A DNA stretch of 28,286 bases from Acidobacteriota bacterium (GTDB taxonomy: Bacteria > Acidobacteriota > Vicinamibacteria > Vicinamibacterales > Vicinamibacteraceae). Position 1 is the stretch's first letter. Each line of letters opens with the position of its first letter. Positions 15,112 through 23,524 of the stretch are shown piece after piece. Below the pieces are notes generated by a model. That model did no database searches. It had not been told where the DNA came from and saw only the letters and a list, made by a program, of their open reading frames with translations. The stretch lies in the NCBI GenBank assembly GCA_023429845.1, contig JAEZCY010000373.1, forward strand, positions 1 to 28,286, written 5' to 3'. The position numbers and the translations under genes were made by a program.

Positions 15112-16940
15112 TAGCAGGACACGCTGCCGACGACGGCCGCGCGGTCCTCGGCCGCGTCACTTGCGTCCGCATGCAGCAGCAGTCGATCGACGGCCTCGAG
15201 CGTGAGCACGAGATTGATCTCGTCGGTCACGCTGGCCGCGCCGCTTACGTGGTCGTCGGCCAGACGACGCAGCGCCGGGCCGCGAAAGCAGGACAATCGA
15301 CGCGCGGCGTCCAGCCTGTCACGCACGTAATCGGCCAGTTCGCACCGGAACCAGCGGCGGTACCGCAGGTACTTGTGCCTGCCCACGATCCCGGGTGCGT
15401 AGAACCTGTCGATCAGGGAATCGAGCCGCGTGAACGGCCACGCCAGGCTCTCGCTCGCAATGTAGTCGAGCTTGAAGGAGACCTGCTGAAACGGGCGGCT
15501 GACGTACTCCAGGTGGCGTCGGCCACCAATCTGCCGTCCGCGGTCGGTCGCCAGCGGCGGCAGCAATGGCAGGTGGTCGAGCAGCATCCGGACGGTTGAC
15601 TGTTCGGATGCGGCGTCCCCGCGTGGCGACCGGTACGCCAGCTGCACCAGTCGCGCATCGAGGAACGGCGTGCGAAACGCGAGCGAGGCGCGACAGGACG
15701 CCAGGACCCCCTGCATGGCAGCGGGGGTGGCGCCGAACGCGGCGGCCGTGACCGGGTGAACGGCGGACGACGGCGCTCGACACGCCGCACTGAGCGACTG
15801 GACATCCGGGTCGAGGACGTGCGGCCCGAGGCGCAGCCGCCGCCACGGCGACAGTCCTCGCAGCACCTCGCCACCGAAGACACCGGTCAACCGCACCGGC
15901 GCGACCTGCCGCACCCGCTCGCTGAGGAACGACTCGTGACTCCCCGTCACCCCGTGGGCGCCATCCGTATCGACCACGGTCCGGTCCGCCTGCTGCGGGA
16001 AGTCGCGCAGGAAGTCCTCATCCAGCTTGATCGCCTCATGCGGGATCGCGCACGCATCGGACAGCGCCCGCGCGATCCGCGCGTCGTGCGTGTCGTGGGG
16101 CCCGGTGTACGTGTAGGCGATGGGGTCCCGCCAGGACGCGGGCCGCGCGGCCAGGATCATCCGCGTGTCCAGGCCGCCTGTCGCGGCCAGGCCGACGCGC
16201 GCGTCGCCGCCGAAGTACTCCGGAACCACGGCCCTGAACGTCTCGGCGTACGCACGCTCGAACTCTGCTCGAGGCAGCACGTCCTGCCCTTCCCAGGCCG
16301 ACGCATCGAAGTAGCGTTGCTTCTCCCATCGCCGGCCGTCCCAGGCCCACCGGGCCGCCTGCGGAATCACGCGGATGTCGCGAAACAGCGTGCGTGGCGA
16401 CGTCGTGCAGCCGAAGGTCACGTATTCGGCCAGGCCTTCGGGATCGAAGGCGCGCGTGTGGGGGAGCACGCGCAACAGGGCCTTCGCTTGGCTGGCAAAG
16501 TAGAGCCCGTCGGCCGTTTCGCTGGCGTACAGGCGCTCGATGCCGTGCCGATCGGTGAACAACAGCGTGCGTCCCGCTGCACGGTCCACGAACACACCGG
16601 CGAAGAACCCGTTCACGGAGGCGAGCGTGTCCGCCTCGCGTTCCCGGAGCCGCTCGCTCCACTGCGCGTTCCCCCGTGCCGACGTCGGTGGCGGAACGCC
16701 CGGCGCAGTCACGCAGTCACCCGCCACGAGCAGCAGCGTCAGGTCCCGGGCCTGCGCGGCCGGCGACAGGTGCGGCTGCGCTTCGCTGGCGACCCACGCG
16801 AGGTGGGCTCCGAGGTCCGGGATCGAACAGCGGCCCGGTTCGCGATATGGCCCGCGCAGCATCGCGCTCGCCATTGCGGTCACGAGACGAGCGGCGGTGT
16901 CGGCCGGCAGGCGCCCGATGAAGCCAGCGATCTGCTGCAT
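15111..16940 (-). CDS. Asparagine-synthase-like protein lacking the glutaminase cysteine
   Basis: Predicted 609-residue protein with the AsnB layout: an N-terminal Ntn-like domain (about 1-200, with FAGVFVDRAAGRTLLFTDRHG and LYFASQAKALL) and a C-terminal synthetase domain (about 225-500). It starts MQQIAGFIG, so the Cys2 nucleophile of glutamine-dependent enzymes is absent and it probably cannot hydrolyse glutamine. The ATP-pyrophosphatase loop reads ATGGLDTRM (T254-R260) in place of SGGLDS: the Gly-Gly and Asp are kept, both Ser positions are Thr. TGVFGGEVLRG and FRTPFLDARLV are also recognisable. Start ATG 16940 has an AGAGGA-like site just upstream and lies seven bases after the O-antigen-ligase stop. 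It may form amide or ester bonds on the glycan using another nitrogen source or partner, or be non-catalytic. The role is unknown. Confidence 0.82.
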   Translation of the reverse strand: MQQIAGFIGRLPADTAARLVTAMASAMLRGPYREPGRCSIPDLGAHLAWVASEAQPHLSPAAQARDLTLLLVAGDCVTAPGVPPPTSARGNAQWSERLREREADTLASVNGFFAGVFVDRAAGRTLLFTDRHGIERLYASETADGLYFASQAKALLRVLPHTRAFDPEGLAEYVTFGCTTSPRTLFRDIRVIPQAARWAWDGRRWEKQRYFDASAWEGQDVLPRAEFERAYAETFRAVVPEYFGGDARVGLAATGGLDTRMILAARPASWRDPIAYTYTGPHDTHDARIARALSDACAIPHEAIKLDEDFLRDFPQQADRTVVDTDGAHGVTGSHESFLSERVRQVAPVRLTGVFGGEVLRGLSPWRRLRLGPHVLDPDVQSLSAACRAPSSAVHPVTAAAFGATPAAMQGVLASCRASLAFRTPFLDARLVQLAYRSPRGDAASEQSTVRMLLDHLPLLPPLATDRGRQIGGRRHLEYVSRPFQQVSFKLDYIASESLAWPFTRLDSLIDRFYAPGIVGRHKYLRYRRWFRCELADYVRDRLDAARRLSCFRGPALRRLADDHVSGAASVTDEINLVLTLEAVDRLLLHADASDAAEDRAAVVGSVSC

Positions 16941-16947
16941 GGGTCCT

Positions 16948-18369
16948 CTATGACCTCGCCTGACTGACATGCGCCGCTTGCGTCGCGCGCCGCGGACGCA
17001 CGGCGGGTCGCAGCACTTCACGTCCACCCAAGGCAGCACCTCGTCGCTGCCCGATGGGCTGCCTGGTGTAGTCCATGGCGATGAGATGAAACACGGTCCA
17101 GACGAGGTGAACGCCCTTGAACGTCGCCTCGGTGTAGTTGTAGGTGAGGATCATCAACAGCCAGGCAAATCGGAACCTGCCGAGGTCCGGACTGCTCTGG
17201 AGGTCCCGTTGCGCCTTCGAGAACGCGGCGAGACTCACCACCGCAAGCAGCACCAGTCCGATCAGCCCCAGGTTGATGTAGGTCTCGATGTAGCCGTTGT
17301 GTGCCTGGTTCGGCTGCCACCACCAGCGATCCCATAGCGCCTCGAGGCGCGGGCCCAGCCAGAAGCTCTCGAACCCGGTGCCGACGAGCGGGTTGAAGTC
17401 CATGGCCAGCACGTCAGCCCAGACTTCCGATCGGTCGGTGAGCGTGCTGTCCCGGCCCACGAGCGTGTACACGTGCCGTGACACGCCGAACAGGACTTCC
17501 GCGACTGCTCCCAGGGTGACCGCGACAAGGGTGTAGAGCCAGGCGAGCCGCGTGTTCACGAAGCGCAAGCCGAGGGCGACGAGCGTGGCAACCCCCAGCG
17601 CGACGCACACCGACGACGTGGCGCTGTTCGATTTCAGGAGCAGCCAGAGAACGAGACCGAGCAGGAACACCGAGAGCAGTGTCTCGTCTCGCCTGACGAC
17701 AGGCGGGTCGGTCCGTCGCGCGCACATCAGGTTCCAGAAGAGGCCCACCGCGAGGAACATGCACACGTACCCGAGGTCGTTCTTCGTGTTGCTGATCCCG
17801 TGATTGGTCGCCGCACCGCTCCACGGGTCGAAGCCGCGCCCGAGCCAGGGGTAGTACTTGATGACCAACACTGCCAGGGGCGCATAAAGAATGGCGGACC
17901 GCGTGACCAGGCGTCGTATTGCCTGTGTGGGGTTGACCTCGGACAGTACGACGAGGGCCATCACCGGATGTCCCAGCGCCTTGACCCACCGCTTGAGCGC
18001 CACGAACGGGAAGTCCGACCATGCGACCGACAGCAGCCCGAAGAGCAGGAACAGCACGACGGGCCAGTTGTCGGCCACCACCCGCGGCACCGAGGTGCCT
18101 CGCCGCACCAGGACCCCGACCCCGGCAAGGATGAGCGCGAGGAAGACGACGGCATCGAGCGCGCTGCCGTCCTCCATCGCCACCTGGCCGCCCCCGGAGA
18201 TACCGAACACGGCCAGCCACTGGCCGACGAACTTCGAGCTGATGAGGAAGACCCAGAGAACGGGCAGCCAGAGCGCCCGGCCCACCGGAGCCTGCCTGCG
18301 TCCGTCGCGCCAGAGCAGCAAAGCGATGAGCCCTGCCGTAACGAACAGCGCAAGAGTGGGAGGCATCAA
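16948..18369 (-). CDS. O-antigen ligase / polymerase family membrane protein (WaaL/Wzy-like)
   Basis: Predicted 473-residue inner-membrane protein with about ten to twelve hydrophobic segments. The large periplasmic region ahead of the last helices contains NPLVGTGFESFW and QAHNGYIETYINLGLIG, the conserved O-antigen ligase/Wzy_C pattern in which an H-N pair precedes a helix. Members either join undecaprenyl-linked O-antigen to lipid A core or polymerise repeat units; sequence alone does not separate the two. It is the only such protein in the window. The C-terminal 40 residues are Arg/Ala-rich and cytoplasmic. It starts at ATG 18369 (a second Met follows directly), 69 bases after the acyltransferase stop. 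Confidence 0.88.
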   Translation of the reverse strand: MMPPTLALFVTAGLIALLLWRDGRRQAPVGRALWLPVLWVFLISSKFVGQWLAVFGISGGGQVAMEDGSALDAVVFLALILAGVGVLVRRGTSVPRVVADNWPVVLFLLFGLLSVAWSDFPFVALKRWVKALGHPVMALVVLSEVNPTQAIRRLVTRSAILYAPLAVLVIKYYPWLGRGFDPWSGAATNHGISNTKNDLGYVCMFLAVGLFWNLMCARRTDPPVVRRDETLLSVFLLGLVLWLLLKSNSATSSVCVALGVATLVALGLRFVNTRLAWLYTLVAVTLGAVAEVLFGVSRHVYTLVGRDSTLTDRSEVWADVLAMDFNPLVGTGFESFWLGPRLEALWDRWWWQPNQAHNGYIETYINLGLIGLVLLAVVSLAAFSKAQRDLQSSPDLGRFRFAWLLMILTYNYTEATFKGVHLVWTVFHLIAMDYTRQPIGQRRGAALGGREVLRPAVRPRRATQAAHVSQARS

Positions 18370-18438
18370 ACGATCACTGCGGCGTGCAGCGGACGTGTCG
18401 GGAAAGGCGCAGCACCGGCCCCGACGTCACGCTACCGT

Positions 18439-19395
18439 TCATCTGAGCACACGTGCATGCCAGGCGGCGCGCGCTTCCCGGAGTCGGGCCTGGATACGCA
18501 CCGGCACGAGGTGCCGCGGGCCCTTGTGCAGCCCCGCCTTGAGAGCGAGTTTCCCCTTCATGGTCATTGGAACGTAGTACCGCGGCAGTCGGACCTCCTC
18601 GAAGCCGGACTGCTTCTTGAACTGCCCCAGCGAACTGTCGGTCCAGTAGGCGTACACGAGGTGCGGCAGGCCGCGACGCGCGCAGACTTCGACACATTTC
18701 GCGATCAAGGCGTTCGGCACGGCCTTGTCGCGATGGGCTACCTTGGCGATGACCTGGCCGATGTCGGCGAACCCGGCACTTCGTCCGAGCATCGCGAACC
18801 CTATCAGCTCGTCACCAAGGTACGCGCCGATGAGATCTTCTCTGGCAAGAAAGCGCGAGAACTGCTGCCTGACGGTTTCGACGTCCTTGCCGTAGTGCCA
18901 GAACGGCCGGCCCTGCCGTATCGACGCCTCGTTGAAGATCGCGGTCATTCCAGCCACGAAGGCGTCATCGAACTCGCATTCGCGTACGACGACGCCCGCC
19001 TTCTGGCTCTTGCGCACCATGTTCCGCGTCGTGTTCTTGATCTGGGTGTTCCACCACTGCTCGTAGGAATGGACACGCAGCGCGGCAACCGCCTCGTACT
19101 CGACAGCGAACGCATGCCGAGGCTCGACGTCAGGCAAACGTTGGCAGAACGTGAACAGGTCGGGCAGTGGGGCGCGCCCGTCTTCGATCGCTGCGATCAC
19201 GGCGTGCGGATCCTCGACGACCGACAGCCACTCGTCCTCGAGCCGGAGTACCGAGAGCAAGCCTCCGGCAAGGCTGAACGTCTGACCGCAGACGTCCACG
19301 CACGTGATGCGTGCCGGCTGCCCCTTGATGAGGGTGTCCTTTGCGTACGTCGCGCCAGGCGCGGCAGAGGCGGGCGGGCGTGGCACGACGCTCAA
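18439..19395 (-). CDS. GNAT/FemAB-like acyltransferase
   Basis: Predicted 318-residue protein. The segment from about 130 to 270 resembles acyl-CoA or aminoacyl N-acyltransferases: WWNTQIKNTTRNMVRKSQKAG (the Arg/Lys-rich FemAB-type stretch), FNEASIRQGRPFWHYGKD, LIGAYLGDELIGFAML and the tail LGQFKKQSGFEEVRLPRYYVP. It could acylate an amino sugar of the glycan or another envelope component. Start choice: TTG 19395 overlaps the AsnB stop by four bases (TTGA), with GTG 19386 as alternative; the frame is open to 19719, but that part lies in the AsnB gene and shows no similarity. The coupling with AsnB points to action on the same product. Confidence 0.75.
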   Translation of the reverse strand: MSVVPRPPASAAPGATYAKDTLIKGQPARITCVDVCGQTFSLAGGLLSVLRLEDEWLSVVEDPHAVIAAIEDGRAPLPDLFTFCQRLPDVEPRHAFAVEYEAVAALRVHSYEQWWNTQIKNTTRNMVRKSQKAGVVVRECEFDDAFVAGMTAIFNEASIRQGRPFWHYGKDVETVRQQFSRFLAREDLIGAYLGDELIGFAMLGRSAGFADIGQVIAKVAHRDKAVPNALIAKCVEVCARRGLPHLVYAYWTDSSLGQFKKQSGFEEVRLPRYYVPMTMKGKLALKAGLHKGPRHLVPVRIQARLREARAAWHARVLR

Positions 19396-21302
19396 CGCCC
19401 CGCGCCCGCAAACAAGCCGACACGGTCGACCGGACGCGGCGCCTCGCGGCCGCGCATCCAGTGTTCCAGCATGGCGAGGCTGAACAGCAGCTTGTGGTTG
19501 TCTTCCCTGCCGGAACGGTGCTGATCGACGAGGTCGCGCACGCTCTCCGGTCGCAGGTACTCGTACATCAGTGACGAGGGGTCGAGCAGGGCGTCCGAGA
19601 GCGTGCTGCGCACGGATGACTGGAACCAGCCGTCCACGACGTTCACCGCAAACCCTCGCTTCTTGCGCTTCAGCACGGCCGCTGGCAGCACGCGGGCGCA
19701 CACGCGCCGGTGCAGCCATTTGCCCGTGCGACCCCGCACTTTCAGCGACGGCGGGAGGCGCTCGGCGAATTCCACGATCGTTCTATCCAGGTAGGGCACG
19801 CGCGCTTCGAGCCCGTGCGCCATGGACAGCTTGTCACCGAACATCAGGAGTTCGTCGGGCAGCGACGACCGGATCTCGACGTGCTGGAATCCGGCCAGAT
19901 CATCCAGGTGCTGCATCTCGGGCTCGAGGTCGCGCCACGCGCCGACCCGTTCGCTCCCTACCGGCAGCTGCCCGTCACGAAACAGCGCGGCGATGGTCGA
20001 CGTCGGTGCGAGCGAGAACACGTGCTCGTACCGCTCCAGCCTGTCCTGGACACCCAGGGCATACACGCCGCGCTTGGCAGTCGCGTTGCGCGGCAGCATG
20101 CCAATGGCTGCACCCGCGACCCCGCGAACCATGCCCGGCAGCCGGCGCCAGGTCTCGCCGTACCGCACGCCGACGTGACGCTTGTAGCCGCCGAACAGCT
20201 CGTCAGGGCCCTGGCCCACGAGCACGACCTTGACGTCGCGACGAGCCCGTTCGCAGACAAAGTACATCGGCACGATCGACGAGGACGCGATCGGCTCCTC
20301 TACGGCCGCGACGATGGTTGGCAGCGCACGTTCGAACTCGGCCCGGTCGAGGCGAACCTGGACATGCCGCCCGCCGAGCAGCCTGGCGCTCTCCGCCGCC
20401 TCGCACAGCTCGTCGTCAGCGAAGTCCTGCCCGTACCCCACCGTGTAGGTGGGCCACTCGCTGCCGTGGCGCCGCATCAGCGCAAGCAGGAGTCCCGAAT
20501 CCAGGCCGCCGCTGAGCAGCAGACCGACGGGAACGTCACTGAGCAGATGACGCTCGACCGCGGCTTCGTAAAGGCGGAGGAGCTCCTCCTCGGCATCGTG
20601 CGCAGACATCGCGCTACTGAACGGCGTGGGCACGTGCCTGTACCACCGCTCCTCGCGACAGGTCCCGTTTTCCACGACGAGCATGGTGCCCGCCGCCAGC
20701 TTGCGCACGTCGCGAAAGATGGTGCCCGGCGACGGCGTGTATCGCAGCTGCAGGAACTGCTTCACGGCCGTCGGATCGAGCGCTTCGCTCCCCGTGCCGG
20801 ACGCCATGACGGCGCGCACCTCGGAGCCGAACGTCAGCCTCCCCTCGGAGAGGTTGTAGTACACCAGCTTGATACCCATGGCATCACGTGCCACGACGAG
20901 GCGCCGGCGGGCCACGTCCCAGATCGCAAGCCCGAACATGCCGTTCAAGCGCTCGAGGACGCCCGTTCCCCACTCCTTGTATCCGTGAACGATGACTTCG
21001 GTGTCGCTTCCCGTCTGGAACTCGTGGCCGCGTTCGACGAGTTCGGCCCGTAGTTCACGGTAGTTGTAGATCTCACCGTTGAAGACCAGCCATACCGACT
21101 GTTCCTGGTCGGCCATCGGCTGGTGGCCGCCGGCGAGGTCGATGATGGAGAGTCGCCGGAATCCCAGCCCAAGCGCTCCATCGAAGAAGAAGCCCTCGTC
21201 GTCAGGGCCGCGGTGCTCGATGGCGCGCGTCATGCGCGCGATCGTCTGCCGATCCGCTGGGACACCGCGCACGAAATCGTACTGGCCGGCAATGCCGCAC
21301 AT
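19392..21302 (-). CDS. asnB: Glutamine-dependent asparagine synthase family amidotransferase
   Basis: Predicted 636-residue enzyme of full AsnB length. It starts MCGIAGQYDF, so the catalytic Cys2 of the glutaminase domain is present, followed by HRGPDDEG (30-37) and FNGEIYNYREL. The synthetase domain has a perfect ATP-pyrophosphatase loop LSGGLDSG (S264-S269), VLVGQGPDELFGGYKR and SMAHGLEARVPYLD. Classical members amidate aspartate; homologues in O-antigen loci, such as WbpS of Pseudomonas, amidate uronic acids, which would suit the uronic-acid genes upstream in this operon. The start ATG 21302 shares one base with the upstream stop (TGATG), and its own stop overlaps the acyltransferase start. 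General AsnB activity cannot be excluded. Confidence 0.93.
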   Translation of the reverse strand: MCGIAGQYDFVRGVPADRQTIARMTRAIEHRGPDDEGFFFDGALGLGFRRLSIIDLAGGHQPMADQEQSVWLVFNGEIYNYRELRAELVERGHEFQTGSDTEVIVHGYKEWGTGVLERLNGMFGLAIWDVARRRLVVARDAMGIKLVYYNLSEGRLTFGSEVRAVMASGTGSEALDPTAVKQFLQLRYTPSPGTIFRDVRKLAAGTMLVVENGTCREERWYRHVPTPFSSAMSAHDAEEELLRLYEAAVERHLLSDVPVGLLLSGGLDSGLLLALMRRHGSEWPTYTVGYGQDFADDELCEAAESARLLGGRHVQVRLDRAEFERALPTIVAAVEEPIASSSIVPMYFVCERARRDVKVVLVGQGPDELFGGYKRHVGVRYGETWRRLPGMVRGVAGAAIGMLPRNATAKRGVYALGVQDRLERYEHVFSLAPTSTIAALFRDGQLPVGSERVGAWRDLEPEMQHLDDLAGFQHVEIRSSLPDELLMFGDKLSMAHGLEARVPYLDRTIVEFAERLPPSLKVRGRTGKWLHRRVCARVLPAAVLKRKKRGFAVNVVDGWFQSSVRSTLSDALLDPSSLMYEYLRPESVRDLVDQHRSGREDNHKLLFSLAMLEHWMRGREAPRPVDRVGLFAGAGR

Positions 21303-22597
21303 CAGCGGTGTACCTCGGCGAGCTGCGTCCCTCGGCCGTCGGGCCCGGTCGTGGCGTGCAGCGCGCGATCCGGCCGGGCGATCGCCTGCGACGCAAGCCA
21401 ACTGGCCAGGCTGCGGAACATCTGAGACTGGGCCCAGCGGTGCATCGGCACGTCATCCCAGCCCAGGAACAGCTTCCTCGACCGGAAGGACCCGTCCGGC
21501 TTCAGCCAGTCGCGCAGGACGCCGCTGATCACCGTGTCGAGCCTCGCGCCGCAGGCAGGGAACCGATCCTGCAGGAGTATGCACAGGTTGATGCACTCGG
21601 CGCAGTCGTAGAGTTCGCGCTTGTACACCGTGAGGCGCGGCGCCTTCGCGAACGGGCGGGGAAGACCATCGACGTCGAACAGATGCGCGAAGTAGTAGTC
21701 GAGCCCGCGCGACAATGCGTCGAACGTCGCCGTGTCGCCGGTCAGTCCGTGAATTTTCGCCAGCGCCTTCATCACGAAGCAGGTGTGGAAGTGATCGACG
21801 AAGTCGCGGACGCCGTCGGTCGCGTAGTACCAGGACCCGTCGGCGTTCTGCGCATCGAGTACGAACTGCAGGTTGCGATCGGCGAGCCGGCGATACTCAT
21901 CGCTGCCGAACTCGATCGACGCACTGGTCAGAAGGAATGCACGATACGCAGCCGCATTGATCACGCCGCCGCCGTCGAACGGCGTGTACGAGCACGAACT
22001 GGCCGCCTCCGACACCCGGAAATCCTTGATGTCGGTGGAGGCGTGGCGGGCAATCGACTGCATTCGCGCCAGCCACTCGTCACGCGGCGCGAGGCGCTGG
22101 ACGTGCAGGAATGCCTCGTATGCGTACGGGGTCGAGGTGATCAGCGGCGTCTGCGCCGGGATCGTACCGTTGCGGGTGACCCAATCGAATGGATAGCCCC
22201 AGCACGATTCCTCGAAGGCCGGGCAGCGGCTCTGCTCGAGTTCGCGGAGGAAGTGAACGGCGCGTTCCAGATAGGCGGCATCACCGAGCGCCTGATGCAG
22301 GAACGCGTATCCCATCGCATAGTGCGCGTCGGCGATCGGAAAACGCGTGTTGCGATGGAACAGGCGACGGGCCGACGGCAGCAGCGCCTCGCACGTGATC
22401 AGCGGCGCCACCGCCACCAGGCCAAGCATCGGCCGCTCGTAGTAGAGCCGCTTTGCGGCCCTGCCGTACCCGCCGGCAAAGAACGTCTGGTGGTCGCGCG
22501 ACACCTCGCCGAATCCCGCCAGCCACTCGTCGAAGCGCGTCAACACGTGCCGCACTGACGCGGTCATCGTCGCCGCGGTGCTGTTCTCGGCGGTCAT
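21302..22597 (-). CDS. Uncharacterised polysaccharide-locus protein, probably an alpha/alpha toroid
   Basis: Predicted 431-residue protein without signal peptide or membrane segment. Composition and spacing of helices suggest an (alpha/alpha)6 barrel like those of prenyltransferases, epimerases and unsaturated glucuronyl hydrolases: repeated helix pairs with aromatic and Gly-rich turns such as CWGYPFDW, GTIPAQTPLITSTPYAYEAF, VINAAAYRAFLL, DGSWYYAT, DFVDHFHTCFVMKAL and YDCAECINLCILL. I recall similar proteins next to O-antigen glycosyltransferases, usually annotated hypothetical. The reaction is unknown; sugar epimerisation, lyase or hydrolase activity, or a structural role are all possible. 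It overlaps the GT2 gene by four bases (ATGA) and the asnB gene by one (TGATG), so it is probably made together with them. Confidence 0.78.
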   Translation of the reverse strand: MTAENSTAATMTASVRHVLTRFDEWLAGFGEVSRDHQTFFAGGYGRAAKRLYYERPMLGLVAVAPLITCEALLPSARRLFHRNTRFPIADAHYAMGYAFLHQALGDAAYLERAVHFLRELEQSRCPAFEESCWGYPFDWVTRNGTIPAQTPLITSTPYAYEAFLHVQRLAPRDEWLARMQSIARHASTDIKDFRVSEAASSCSYTPFDGGGVINAAAYRAFLLTSASIEFGSDEYRRLADRNLQFVLDAQNADGSWYYATDGVRDFVDHFHTCFVMKALAKIHGLTGDTATFDALSRGLDYYFAHLFDVDGLPRPFAKAPRLTVYKRELYDCAECINLCILLQDRFPACGARLDTVISGVLRDWLKPDGSFRSRKLFLGWDDVPMHRWAQSQMFRSLASWLASQAIARPDRALHATTGPDGRGTQLAEVHR

Positions 22598-23514
22598 CGC
22601 CTGGTCTGGTTCGGTTCCAGCGAGAAGGGATCGACGCGCTTCATGCGGAGCGCACGCGCAACGATCGCTCTCAATTTCCGCATCTGGTCTCGTCGGTGGA
22701 ACGCCATGAGCTCAGGAGTGACGGCGCGCGGCATGCGTCGCAACGCCGCCGTCGCGTAGCCGAGGAACAGGGCTGCACCGCCGACTATGTACGGCCGCTT
22801 CGCCATGCGATACGCCACCCTGAAGGCCTGCCACATCGGCGCCCCGCCCAGGTAGAAGTCCTTCTCGCCATACGAGAACAGCGCAGACACCGCGCCCCGC
22901 TGTGCCGTGCCCATCGAGCGGTGATGGTGGAAGCGTCGCTGCGGAAACGCCCGCACCGTCCAACCGCGCATCCGCGCCGTCATCACGGCGATCCAGTCGA
23001 CGCCGCCGGCGGGGTTGGGGACGTACCCGCCGATCTCCTCGAAGCACTGCCGTCTGAACAACTGGAAGGGCCCGGCCACGTACTGCTCCCCTTCGAAGGA
23101 GTCACGCGCCGAGTCATAGTCGCCGGCCTCCGTGAAGGGCGTCCCCGCTACTCCGAGCCTGGCGTCGACGGCGAACTGTTCGAGGATGAACGCGATGTAG
23201 TCGGCCTCGAACGAAACGTCCGCGTCGAGATTGCCGACCACGTCGTACCGCAGGTCGTGCATCGATGCCAGCGCCGCATTCACCGCGTCGGCTTTGCCGG
23301 CAAAGCTGCGCTCCTGTCGCGGCGGCCTCGACACGAGCTGGATCCAGGGGTGCCGCGCCGCATATCGCGCCACGATGGCCGCCGTCGCGTCGGTCGAGCC
23401 ATCGTCGAGCACCACCCAACGCAGCGGGCGCGCTGTCTGTGCCACCACCGAGCGAAGCGTCTGCTCTATGAAGGCCGCCTCGTTGCGAGCCGCCGTGATC
23501 AAGACGTACTCCAT
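22594..23514 (-). CDS. Glycosyltransferase family 2
   Basis: Predicted 306-residue GT-A enzyme. It begins MEYVLITAARNEAAFI, then VVLDDGSTDAT (35-43), the metal-binding GNLDADVSF (D97, D99), a long YVAGPFQLFRRQCFEEIGGY acceptor block and GGVDWIAVMTARMRGW, typical of this family. A moderately hydrophobic stretch near the C-terminus (about 243-257) may associate with the membrane. ATG 23514 lies ten bases after the aminotransferase stop; the open frame up to 23586 overlaps that gene and is not supported. It immediately follows the uronic-acid gene trio, so it might use the sugar that trio helps make. That is inference from order only. Confidence 0.9.
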   Translation of the reverse strand: MEYVLITAARNEAAFIEQTLRSVVAQTARPLRWVVLDDGSTDATAAIVARYAARHPWIQLVSRPPRQERSFAGKADAVNAALASMHDLRYDVVGNLDADVSFEADYIAFILEQFAVDARLGVAGTPFTEAGDYDSARDSFEGEQYVAGPFQLFRRQCFEEIGGYVPNPAGGVDWIAVMTARMRGWTVRAFPQRRFHHHRSMGTAQRGAVSALFSYGEKDFYLGGAPMWQAFRVAYRMAKRPYIVGGAALFLGYATAALRRMPRAVTPELMAFHRRDQMRKLRAIVARALRMKRVDPFSLEPNQTRR

Positions 23515-23524
23515 GGACCGGCCG

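Noticed and set aside
13861..15114. A plus-strand open frame of 417 codons
   Set aside because: It mirrors the GT4 gene on the minus strand almost exactly and shows no family motif.
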